From an uncultured Prevotella sp. (GTDB taxonomy: Bacteria > Bacteroidota > Bacteroidia > Bacteroidales > Bacteroidaceae), in contig CALCHM010000109.1 of assembly GCA_937901345.1 (NCBI GenBank), positions 1 through 9,659 on the forward strand: DNA of 9,659 bases. The letters run 5' to 3'. The translations under genes were made by a program, and so were the position numbers. Positions 1-6,758 of the stretch are shown here, in pieces. The notes beneath the pieces were generated by a model. That model made no database searches and had not been told where the DNA came from. It saw only the letters and a list, made by a program, of their open reading frames with translations. The stretch's first letter is position 1, and every line of letters starts with the position of its first letter.

Positions 1-2643
1 CATACCGAGACCAAATTCGCAGAAGTCTTCGAAGAGTGAGTTTGCCCACGCAGGACCCTGACCCTTTTCGTTGGTTGTATAAGGAGTAGAGGGGATAGAA
101 CCTGAGTAGATTGATGAACAACCCGTAGCGTTAGCCACCATCTGGCGGTCGCCAAAGAGTTGAGAAACGAGCTTCACGTAGGGTGTTTCACCACAACCTG
201 AGCATGCGCCAGAGAACTGGAACAAGGGGGTAGCGAACTGGCTTACACGGACGTTGCTCTTGATGTCGAGGAGTTCCTGCTTGCTTTTCACGTTCTTCAC
301 GCAGTAATCCCAGTTGGCAGCTTCGTCCAATTCCTGCTGGAGGGGCACCAACTTGAGGGCGGGACCCGTCTTGGGCGAACCGGGACAAACGTCCACACAG
401 TTGCCGCAACCCAAGCAGTCCATAACGCCTACCTGCATGCGGAACTTCATGCCCTTGATGGCAGCGGGTGCCTTAATTTCAAGCGTAGGAGCGTTGAAGC
501 CTGCAGCTTCTTCGTCGTTCATCACGAAGGGACGGATGCAAGCGTGAGGACATACGTAAGCACACTTGTTACACTGGATACAGTTGTCGGCTTCCCAAGT
601 AGGAACGAATGCACTCACACCGCGCTTTTCGTAAGCCGAAGTGCCCTGGGGCCAAGTACCGTCTTCGTAACCCTTGAATGCGGAAACGGGGAGCAAGTCA
701 CCGTTCTGTGCGTTGATGGGGCGCACTACGTTGTTGATAAATTCAGGATCGTTGTTTGCAACGGCTTCGTCAGCGGGAAGATTTGCCCATGCGGCGTCAA
801 CAACCAACTCCTTGTATTCACCACCGCGGTCAACGGCTGCATAGTTCTTGTCGATAATGTCCTGACCCTTCTTGCCGTATGACTTCACGATGAACTTCTT
901 CATCTGCTCTACCGCCAATTCTACGGGAATCACGCCTGTGATGCGGAAGAATGCCGACTGAAGGATGGTATTCGTGCGATTGCCAAGACCGATTTCCTGC
1001 GCAATCTTCGTAGCGTTGATGTAGAAGACCTTCACCTGCTTTTCAGCAAGCACCTTCTTCACGTTGTTGGGCAAGTTAGCAACCAATTCGTCGCCTTCCC
1101 AAATGGTGTTGAGCAAGAAGGTACCGCCCTGCTGAATACCACGGAGCACGTCGTACATGCGTAGGTAAGCCTGAACGTGGCATGCCACGAAATTGGGCGT
1201 ATTAACGAGGTAAGTAGAGCGGATGGGCGCATCTCCGAAGCGGAGGTGTGAACATGTGAAACCGCCCGACTTCTTAGAGTCGTAAGAGAAGTAAGCCTGA
1301 CAGCGCTTGTCGGTGTTGTCACCGATAATCTTTACAGAGTTCTTGTTAGCACCTACCGTACCGTCAGCACCGAGGCCGTAGAACTTCGCCTGGAACATAC
1401 CGTCGCCACCCATTGCGATTTCTTCCTTCTTGGGAAGTGAAGTGAAGGTAACGTCGTCCACGATACCGATGGTGAAGTGGTTCTTGGGTTCGGGGAGTTG
1501 GAGGTTTTCGTAAACGCTGAGGATTTGTGCAGGAGTAGTGTCGTTCGAACCGAGACCATAACGACCACCTACGATGACGGGAGCGTCGGCCTTGCCGTAG
1601 AATGCTTCCTTCACGTCGAGGTAGAGGGGTTCGCCATTTGCACCGGGTTCCTTTGTGCGGTCGAGCACAGCGATGCGCTTACAAGTAGCGGGGATGGCGC
1701 CGAGGAAGTGCTTTACAGAGAACGGACGGTAGAGGTGAACGCTCACCAAACCTACCTTTTCGCCCTTCGCCATGAGATAGTCGATGGCTTCGCGCGCAGC
1801 TTCGGTTGCCGAACCCATAAGGATAATCACGCGGTCGGCATCTTCAGCACCGTAGTAGTTGAAGAGGCTGTACTTGCGACCTGTGATTTCGCTGATTTTC
1901 TGCATGTATTCTTCCACTACTTCGGGCACAGCGTCGTAGTAGGGGTTGCAGCTTTCGCGGTGTGCGAAGAAGGTGTCGGGATTTTCCGCCATACCGCGAG
2001 CCACGGGCTTTTCGGGCGTAAGGGCACGGTTGCGGAATTCTGCCAACGCTTCCTGGTCAACGAGGGGAGCGAGGTCTTCGTTTTCGAGGAGTTCAATCTT
2101 CTGAATTTCGTGTGATGTGCGGAAACCGTCGAAGAAGTTCACGAAGGGCACACGACTCTTGATAGATGCCAAGTGAGCAACGCCTGCGAGGTCCATCACT
2201 TCCTGCACCGAACCTTCTGCCAACATCGCGAAGCCTGTCTGGCGTGTTGACATAACGTCCTGATGGTCGCCAAAGATACAGAGCGAGTGCGAAGCGAGTG
2301 TACGCGCTGAAACGTGGAATACGCAGGGCAACAATTCGCCCGCAATCTTATACATATTGGGAATCATCAGGAGCAAACCCTGTGAAGCCGTGTACGTAGT
2401 AGTCAAAGCACCTGCCTGAAGCGAACCGTGAACAGCACCTGCAGCACCACCTTCTGACTGCATTTCCTGAACGAGCACAGTTTCACCAAAGATATTCTTG
2501 CGACCCTGAGCAGCCCATTCGTCAACGTATTCCGCCATGGTTGAAGACGGAGTGATGGGATAGATGGCAGCAACTTCGCTGAACATATAAGAGATATGCG
2601 CAGCAGCCTGGTTGCCATCACATGTGATAAATTTCTTTGCCAT
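1..2643 (-). CDS. nifJ: Pyruvate:ferredoxin (flavodoxin) oxidoreductase, 3'-truncated by window edge
   Basis: Cytoplasmic enzyme that oxidatively decarboxylates pyruvate with CoA to acetyl-CoA and CO2 and passes electrons to ferredoxin or flavodoxin, central to anaerobic energy metabolism. The start at 2643 gives MAKKFITCDGNQAA, typical for the family, and 881 codons are open to the left edge; full enzymes have roughly 1,180 residues, so the last quarter is missing. Visible landmarks: YPITPSSTMAEY (residues 28-39, with Thr31), Glu64 in QEMQSEGG and Arg114 in HVSAR, which fall at the same numbers as pyruvate- and TPP-site residues known in the Desulfovibrio africanus enzyme. Two ferredoxin-type 4Fe-4S motifs follow: Cys688/691/694/698 and Cys743/746/749/753. 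Cys814, Cys817 and Cys842 match three ligands of the proximal cluster; the fourth ligand and the C-terminal TPP motif lie outside the window. It is monocistronic at its 5' end, with its own promoter. Identification is very secure. Confidence 0.97.
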   Translation of the reverse strand, partial: MAKKFITCDGNQAAAHISYMFSEVAAIYPITPSSTMAEYVDEWAAQGRKNIFGETVLVQEMQSEGGAAGAVHGSLQAGALTTTYTASQGLLLMIPNMYKIAGELLPCVFHVSARTLASHSLCIFGDHQDVMSTRQTGFAMLAEGSVQEVMDLAGVAHLASIKSRVPFVNFFDGFRTSHEIQKIELLENEDLAPLVDQEALAEFRNRALTPEKPVARGMAENPDTFFAHRESCNPYYDAVPEVVEEYMQKISEITGRKYSLFNYYGAEDADRVIILMGSATEAAREAIDYLMAKGEKVGLVSVHLYRPFSVKHFLGAIPATCKRIAVLDRTKEPGANGEPLYLDVKEAFYGKADAPVIVGGRYGLGSNDTTPAQILSVYENLQLPEPKNHFTIGIVDDVTFTSLPKKEEIAMGGDGMFQAKFYGLGADGTVGANKNSVKIIGDNTDKRCQAYFSYDSKKSGGFTCSHLRFGDAPIRSTYLVNTPNFVACHVQAYLRMYDVLRGIQQGGTFLLNTIWEGDELVANLPNNVKKVLAEKQVKVFYINATKIAQEIGLGNRTNTILQSAFFRITGVIPVELAVEQMKKFIVKSYGKKGQDIIDKNYAAVDRGGEYKELVVDAAWANLPADEAVANNDPEFINNVVRPINAQNGDLLPVSAFKGYEDGTWPQGTSAYEKRGVSAFVPTWEADNCIQCNKCAYVCPHACIRPFVMNDEEAAGFNAPTLEIKAPAAIKGMKFRMQVGVMDCLGCGNCVDVCPGSPKTGPALKLVPLQQELDEAANWDYCVKNVKSKQELLDIKSNVRVSQFATPLFQFSGACSGCGETPYVKLVSQLFGDRQMVANATGCSSIYSGSIPSTPYTTNEKGQGPAWANSLFEDFCEFGLGM

Positions 2644-2719
2644 AGTTGTTATGTTGGTAATTAATTAAAATATTCACAAAGCGAACCACCGCATGCATTT
2701 ACATGTCGGTTTGTCAGGG

Positions 2720-2749
2720 CAAAATTACAATTTAATTCGCTCTGCCAAG
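2720..2749 (-). promoter_or_regulatory. Bacteroidetes-type promoter for nifJ
   Basis: On the minus strand TAATTTTG (2727 to 2720) matches the Bacteroidetes sigma-ABfr -7 consensus TAnnTTTG. An 18-base spacer separates it from CTTG (2749 to 2746), a one-mismatch version of the -33 box TTTG. Transcription would begin near 2713, giving a leader of about 70 bases with no Shine-Dalgarno sequence before the nifJ ATG. The -7 match is exact; the -33 match is approximate, and the start point is inferred. Confidence 0.6.
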
Positions 2750-2896
2750 CAAAAATCCGTTTTTAATTGCCTGCTGTTGCTTAAAAACCCTTTTGAATGT
2801 GAGTCTATTCCGCTCCGAAAAGGATTATTTATCCCTAAAAGTGGTCGATATTGCCCCAATGTTGGCGCATTTCGAAGAACGCATTATAGTATTCAT

Positions 2897-2938
2897 AAAA
2901 AAAAGCGATCCGCCCACTGAATCCCTTCAGCAGACGGA
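2897..2938 (-). terminator. Rho-independent terminator of the NlpE-like lipoprotein gene
   Basis: Read on the minus strand, a 13-bp stem (arms 2938-2926 and 2921-2909) with a 4-base loop is followed after four bases by eight U residues (2904-2897). Three of the stem pairs are G-U wobbles in minus-strand RNA but would be C-A or A-C mismatches in plus-strand RNA, so the element works on the minus strand. It begins about 48 bases past the lipoprotein stop and lies upstream of the nifJ promoter, so it insulates the two genes. The rest of the 342-base gap 2644-2985 holds the nifJ leader and promoter and no convincing gene. Confidence 0.85.
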
Positions 2939-2985
2939 CCTTTCATTCAAAGCTAACACACATTATTAAGTTCTGGTCAATTTCA

Positions 2986-3483
2986 TTATTTTGCCTTGTG
3001 CGCACAGGTTGTGCACAAGCCAGCGCACGCAGTATCTGTACATTCTGTAATCTTCACGAGATCGTAGTTCACTCCCACCTCCTTCAAACTATCGTTGACC
3101 ATGCGCACAATCGTGTCGCTAATGGTTAGGAAGTTCATGGCGGGTTCGCCATTATCGGGATGGAGCGTGAACCCCTCTACATGTGTCAAGTGCAAGCATT
3201 TTCCCGTCGTTGTAAACGACCTGTGCTCCCCGTCACCCTCGGCATCAAGATATGATGCATCGAGCGTGAAAAGCGTGTCCGTGCCCAGACTATCTGTGTA
3301 CAGACGCAACAAGTAGTAAATTCCCGAACAATCTGCCGCAGGGAAGGTTCCAGCATAAAGTTCTTCATAAACCACGGTGGCGCTGTCCGAAGCAACTTCA
3401 GTCGTAGTGGGAGCACATTTGCGATCTGCACAACATGCTGCAAGCATTCCCAAAAGGGGAAGCATGAGGAGTAATCTTTTCAT
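2986..3483 (-). CDS. NlpE-like lipoprotein with cysteine-rich C-terminal tail
   Basis: Predicted 165-residue envelope lipoprotein. The start at 3483 gives MKRLLLMLPLLGMLAAC, a basic start, hydrophobic core and lipobox LAA-C17; a longer in-frame start at 3714 is unlikely because it would run through the promoter and spoil the signal peptide. Residues 39-145 resemble the N-terminal domain of NlpE/CutF-type proteins: YAGTFPAADCSGI (43-55), then a run of beta-strand-like segments with YL (78-79), and a final YDLVKI (140-145). NlpE is known in enterobacteria as an outer-membrane sensor of surface and copper stress; that role need not apply here. The family motif is usually PCADC, but here Ala49 replaces the first cysteine. 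The tail adds Cys148, Cys153, Cys157, Cys160 and His162, which could bind metal or form disulfides. Function is otherwise unknown. It has its own promoter and terminator, so is probably monocistronic. Confidence 0.8.
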   Translation of the reverse strand: MKRLLLMLPLLGMLAACCADRKCAPTTTEVASDSATVVYEELYAGTFPAADCSGIYYLLRLYTDSLGTDTLFTLDASYLDAEGDGEHRSFTTTGKCLHLTHVEGFTLHPDNGEPAMNFLTISDTIVRMVNDSLKEVGVNYDLVKITECTDTACAGLCTTCAHKAK

Positions 3484-3520
3484 AGTTCTGTCTTTGTGAT
3501 TCTTAAGGTGGGGCGCAGAA

Positions 3521-3541
3521 TTTCCACTCACTGCGTGGAAA
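3521..3541 (-). repeat. Short inverted repeat in the lipoprotein 5' leader
   Basis: TTTCCAC (3521-3527) and GTGGAAA (3535-3541) form a perfect 7-bp stem with a 7-base loop, inside the predicted untranslated leader between the lipoprotein promoter and its ATG. It could be a leader hairpin or a protein-binding palindrome; nothing else in the sequence decides between these, and chance is possible. Confidence 0.35.
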
Positions 3542-3566
3542 ATTCGTTGTCCCCTCTTTCTGCGAG

Positions 3567-3598
3567 CAAAAGTAGAGGAGATTTTCCACCTCCACAAA
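3567..3598 (-). promoter_or_regulatory. Bacteroidetes-type promoter for the NlpE-like lipoprotein
   Basis: On the minus strand TTTG (3598 to 3595), a 20-base spacer and TACTTTTG (3574 to 3567) match the Bacteroidetes -33/-7 consensus exactly, with ideal spacing. Transcription would start near 3560, leaving a leader of roughly 77 bases. The match upstream of an otherwise isolated gene supports the short 3483 start. Confidence 0.75.
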
Positions 3599-3681
3599 TA
3601 AAAACAGTTAAATAAAGTTGCAGATATGTTAAACATTCTTATGTTCCGAAAAAAGGATAATAGAATATGCCCCATGGAGGA

Positions 3682-3710
3682 TTTTATGCAAAGAGAAAAA
3701 CGTACCTTTG
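3682..3710 (+). promoter_or_regulatory. Bacteroidetes-type promoter for the pseudouridine synthase gene
   Basis: TACCTTTG at 3703-3710 is an exact TAnnTTTG -7 box followed by C, as is common in Bacteroidales. The -33 region is only a T-rich TTTT (3682-3685) at 17 bases, so that element is weak. Transcription would start near 3717, about 70 bases before the ATG. The 301-base gap 3484-3784 therefore carries two divergent promoters and no gene of its own. Confidence 0.65.
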
Positions 3711-3784
3711 CCACATATTAACAATCTGTAATGCCTACAAGGAAATAAAACTCCGCAAGGTCTTTCTCATTTCTCCTTTCCCCT

Positions 3785-5419
3785 ATGCTCCACCTTCTCC
3801 CCCATCCTTGCGCCCTTCCCCCCGAGCGTTTCACTTTTCCCTTTGCCTACTCCCCTCACCCACTTGTGGAGCAGGCGGCGGTTGAAGTGATGCACTACCT
3901 TGGCGAGCGTGCGCAGGAGTCAGTTGAATGGGCGGAAGGGAAAATGTTTGGGGTGCTCATTGTGGAACCAGCACCGGGTGAAGTGGCTTTTTTAGCAGGA
4001 TATTCGGGACTATTGCTTGGGCGCAACGACCTTCCTTACTTCGTGCCCCCGGTCTATGATTTCCTCCACCCTGGCAGTTATTTCAAAGAGCGCGATGCAG
4101 AAATCAGTGCCGTAAATCGTGCCGTGGAAACCTTGGAGCAGGATGCGGACTTCCGAGCGGCGTGTGGCTACCTTGAGGAGTTGCAGAAGGAAGCCCAACG
4201 CGAGATTTCATCCTACCAACTCATGATGCAGGAAGAGAAGCGCAAGCGCGATGAGCGCCGAAGCGCGGGCAACCTTTCGTCAGAGGAGGAGGCGGAACTC
4301 GTACGTCAGAGTCAGTATTTCAAGGGAAATTTCTCGCGCCTCAAAAAGCAGTACCGCGAACGCATAGAAACGGCGGAGCGCAAGGTGAATATTTATAAGA
4401 ACAGGTTGCACGCACTTTGCGAGGAGCGCCGTCGGATGTCGGATGCCCTACAGACCTGGATTTTCGAACAATTCCAAATGCTCAACATCAACGGTGAACG
4501 CAAAAACCTGGTGGAGATTTTCAAACAAACACCTCAAGGAATTCCCCCTGCAGGAGCAGGAGAATGCGCACTGCCCAAACTCCTGCAATATGCCTTCACT
4601 CACGGGTTGAGCCCGCTCTGTTTCGGAGAGTTTTGGTGGGGAGCATCGCCTCGCAATGAGGTGCGCATAGAAGGTCAATTTTATCCCTCATGCCTGAGCA
4701 AGTGTAAGCCCATCCTTACGCACATGTTAGCCGGAATACCTCTCGACCCCAACCCCATTGAGGTGTTACAACGCTCCGTGGAAGACCAACTCACCGTGAT
4801 TTACGAGGATGAAAGTCTCGTGGCAGTCAACAAACCCTCGGGCATGCTCAGTGTGCCAGGATTAACGGGCATTCCTTCAGCCTACGAACTCTTGCTCGCT
4901 TCGCGCCCCGACTTAATGGTGGTCCACCGTCTTGACATGTCAACCTCGGGCGTGCTGGTGTTTGCGAAAACAAAGGAGGCGCATTATGAATTGCAGCGCC
5001 AATTTGCCGAACGTGAAGCAAAGAAGCGCTACATTGCCGACGTAGAGGGAAGCATCGCGCAAGAAAGTGGACTCATCTCACTCCCCCTTCGACTCGACCC
5101 ACTGAACCGTCCGCGCCAAGTAGTAGACCATACAAACGGGAAACCTGCCGTTACCCATTTCAAAAAAATTGCCGAACGCGCAACCCCTAACGGCACCGTC
5201 ACACGTCTTGCCCTTTCGCCACAAACGGGACGAACCCACCAGTTGCGCTTACACTGTGCCCATGCTGAGGGTCTCGGTACGCCCATTGTGGGAGACGAAC
5301 TTTACGGAACGAAGGGTGAGCGCCTGCATCTCCATGCCGAACTCCTCATTGTGAAACACCCCACGACCGGACGCAGTTTGCGACTCACGGCACAACCTGA
5401 AGGCATGAATTGGGAATAA
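3785..5419 (+). CDS. RluA-family pseudouridine synthase with long N-terminal extension
   Basis: Predicted 544-residue cytoplasmic enzyme that isomerises uridine to pseudouridine in RNA. The catalytic domain spans about 338-544: VIYEDESLVAVNKPSGML (338-355), then HRLDMSTSG (381-389) with the catalytic aspartate Asp384, and the downstream TGRTHQLRLH motif. E. coli RluA has about 220 residues, so some 330 residues are extra. The extension begins with PFAYSPHPL and a small domain (about 15-100), continues as a strongly charged, probably coiled-coil helix (about 104-225), and ends in a block with Glu260, Cys261, FWWGASP (283-289), Cys303 and Cys307, which I recall as conserved in long Bacteroidetes and gammaproteobacterial homologues. 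The exact RNA target cannot be read from sequence. The ATG at 3785 lies in a C/T-rich tract without a Shine-Dalgarno sequence. No clear terminator follows. Confidence 0.92.
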   Translation: MLHLLPHPCALPPERFTFPFAYSPHPLVEQAAVEVMHYLGERAQESVEWAEGKMFGVLIVEPAPGEVAFLAGYSGLLLGRNDLPYFVPPVYDFLHPGSYFKERDAEISAVNRAVETLEQDADFRAACGYLEELQKEAQREISSYQLMMQEEKRKRDERRSAGNLSSEEEAELVRQSQYFKGNFSRLKKQYRERIETAERKVNIYKNRLHALCEERRRMSDALQTWIFEQFQMLNINGERKNLVEIFKQTPQGIPPAGAGECALPKLLQYAFTHGLSPLCFGEFWWGASPRNEVRIEGQFYPSCLSKCKPILTHMLAGIPLDPNPIEVLQRSVEDQLTVIYEDESLVAVNKPSGMLSVPGLTGIPSAYELLLASRPDLMVVHRLDMSTSGVLVFAKTKEAHYELQRQFAEREAKKRYIADVEGSIAQESGLISLPLRLDPLNRPRQVVDHTNGKPAVTHFKKIAERATPNGTVTRLALSPQTGRTHQLRLHCAHAEGLGTPIVGDELYGTKGERLHLHAELLIVKHPTTGRSLRLTAQPEGMNWE

Positions 5420-5445
5420 CATTAACAGTTCAGTGATCGCAACAA

Positions 5446-5517
5446 ATTTTAAATAGGTTTGCTCTCTTCCTGATTTCTTGCAACGGCAACTCCCCTACGC
5501 ACGACCAGCCCTCTCTT
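5446..5517 (+). other. In-frame lipoprotein-signal-like extension upstream of GH128 ATG
   Basis: The frame of the GH128 gene stays open upstream of its first ATG to a TGA at 5434-5436. Translated, bases 5446-5517 give ILNRFALFLISC, then NGNSPTHDQPSL, i.e. a basic residue, a hydrophobic stretch, a cysteine at 5479-5481 in a lipobox-like LISC, and a polar linker. This is what the N-terminus of an exported Bacteroidetes glycosidase should look like, but the frame has no ATG, GTG or TTG placed to start it; ATT at 5446 is the only near-start. One base fewer in TTTT (5447-5450) would join it to GTG at 5433, giving a 16-residue signal ending at the cysteine. Either a rare start codon, a start-destroying mutation or a sequencing indel is implied. 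Confidence 0.5.
5454..5461 (+). promoter_or_regulatory. Possible -7 box upstream of the glucanase cluster
   Basis: TAGGTTTG matches TAnnTTTG, but no TTTG-like -33 box is found at the right distance. Transcription from here (near 5468) would begin inside the signal-like extension and allow only the ATG at 5518, giving a GH128 without signal peptide. It may be a chance match within coding sequence. Confidence 0.25.
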
Positions 5518-6666
5518 ATGCAGAAGAGTGCCAAGCGTGGTGTGTCCTTCAACTTCACCAATATTCAGGACCTCCCATTGCTCTCGCCTGCTATCTCATG
5601 GTCCTACAATTGGGCTAACGACCAAAACAGCACCGCTGCCCTTTGGTTCGACACCAACGAGATGGACTTCTGCCCTATGTGTTGGAATGGCTCCTACAGT
5701 GCAGCCAAGATTCGCCAGTACGTGCAAGAGCACCCTAATACCAAGTACCTGCTTGGTTTCAACGAACCCAACCTCACCGACCAATGCAATATGACTCCTG
5801 CGCAGGCGGCTGAGCAGTGGCCACAAGTGGTAGCATTAGCCCGAGAACTGAACCTCAAACTCATCTCCCCTGCCATGAACTATGGCACGCTCGCGGGCTA
5901 TCACGACCCTATCAAGTGGCTCGATGAGTTCTTTGCACTGCCCAACGTCTCCCTTGACGACATCCACGCTATTGCTATCCACTGCTACATGGCATCGCCT
6001 TCCGCAGTCAAAGATTATATCAAGAAGTTTGAAAAGTACGGCAAACCCATCTGGATGACTGAGTTCTGCGCATGGGACCCTGTGCCAAGCAATGTGGAGA
6101 AGCAAATGGATTATATGTGCTCCGTCCTCAACCACATGGAGCAAAACCCTCACGTAGAACGCTACGCATGGTTCATGCCTCGCACCAGTGGCAAGGTAGA
6201 TTCTGCACCTTATATGCAACTCCTCACCCACGGCTCGCCAGTCCTTCTCACGCCATTGGGACAAATCTTCACCCAGTTCTCTTCTTTCGACAAGAACGCA
6301 TACCTTGCCCTCAACAAAGGCATAGGTGCACACCAATACGTTGCCCTTAAAGATGAGAGTATCTCTCTGCGCGTTACCGATAACAATCAGCTCTACATCC
6401 AATCCTTCATGCAAGGACAATGGATTGATTATCAGGTTAATGCCCAAAGCAAACAACCGCTGCAAATACAATATGCTTCCATTGTCAATAGCCAAGTATG
6501 TATTTCTATTGACGGTGTAGCCCAAGCGATAGTGGACATGCCAAAAACTACTGATTTGCAAGCCCCTACTACTCTCACCACTACCGTCATCCCACCGCTC
6601 GGCAACCACACCCTCCGCCTTGAAGCCCTAAAAGGAACCTTTAATTGCTACCAACTCCTACACTAA
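5518..6666 (+). CDS. GH128 beta-1,3-glucanase with CBM6-like C-terminal domain
   Basis: Predicted to hydrolyse beta-1,3-glucan, fungal, algal or microbial. From ATG 5518 it has 382 residues. Residues 5-255 form an Asl1-like (PF11790, family GH128) barrel: KRGVSFNF (6-13), SWSYNW (27-32), LLGFNEPNL (78-86) with likely acid/base Glu83, ISPAMN (116-121), and GKPIWMTEFCAWD (175-187) with likely nucleophile Glu182. Residues about 261-382 resemble a CBM6-type beta-sandwich: QSFMQGQWIDYQVN, a central SIDG, and a closing PPLGNHTLRLEALKG, suggesting glucan binding. The 5518 start lacks a signal peptide; the real N-terminus is probably upstream (see 5446-5517), which would make a lipoprotein. It is the first gene of the cluster, 33 bases before a GH16 gene. 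Family assignment is firm; substrate is inferred from family and neighbours. Confidence 0.88.
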   Translation: MQKSAKRGVSFNFTNIQDLPLLSPAISWSYNWANDQNSTAALWFDTNEMDFCPMCWNGSYSAAKIRQYVQEHPNTKYLLGFNEPNLTDQCNMTPAQAAEQWPQVVALARELNLKLISPAMNYGTLAGYHDPIKWLDEFFALPNVSLDDIHAIAIHCYMASPSAVKDYIKKFEKYGKPIWMTEFCAWDPVPSNVEKQMDYMCSVLNHMEQNPHVERYAWFMPRTSGKVDSAPYMQLLTHGSPVLLTPLGQIFTQFSSFDKNAYLALNKGIGAHQYVALKDESISLRVTDNNQLYIQSFMQGQWIDYQVNAQSKQPLQIQYASIVNSQVCISIDGVAQAIVDMPKTTDLQAPTTLTTTVIPPLGNHTLRLEALKGTFNCYQLLH

Positions 6667-6758
6667 ACAATACTACACCACTTTAAACAACTCTACACTA
6701 TGCTATACCACACCAAACAACTCTACACTATGCTACACCACACCAAACAACTCTACAC
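6652..6758 (+). repeat. 30-bp tandem duplication across the GH128/GH16 junction
   Basis: Two 30-bp units (6688-6717 and 6718-6747) differ at one base. The anchor CAACTCTACAC recurs at 6748-6758, and a version with one extra C lies at 6652-6663 inside the last codons of the GH128 gene, so anchors occur at 6652, 6688, 6718 and 6748. The 30 bases before the first unit match the second unit at about 22 of 30 positions, so a decayed older copy is likely. Each intact unit contains an ATG and, being 30 bases long, keeps frame, adding a decapeptide (MLYHTKQLYT, then MLHHTKQLYT) to the following GH16. Confidence 0.9.

Noticed and set aside
1477..2115. 212-codon open frame on the plus strand inside nifJ
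   Set aside because: It is antisense to nifJ, whose cofactor motifs and continuous frame are clear; the translation has no recognisable domain.
2689..2708. Imperfect palindrome CCGCATG...CATGTCGG in the nifJ leader
   Set aside because: Arms are short and need a one-base bulge; indistinguishable from chance.
2693..2920. 75-codon plus-strand open frame between nifJ and the lipoprotein gene
   Set aside because: It runs through the nifJ promoter and ends inside the minus-strand terminator; composition is not protein-like.
3484..3714. 77-codon N-terminal extension of the NlpE-like lipoprotein
   Set aside because: It would cross an exact -33/-7 promoter and bury a perfect lipobox signal peptide; the start at 3483 is preferred.
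5420..5460. Terminator after the pseudouridine synthase gene
   Set aside because: No stable GC-rich stem followed by a T run is present, so read-through into the glucanase cluster cannot be excluded.
5836..6609. 257-codon minus-strand open frame across GH128
   Set aside because: Antisense shadow of a confidently identified glycosidase; no signal peptide, motif or promoter of its own.
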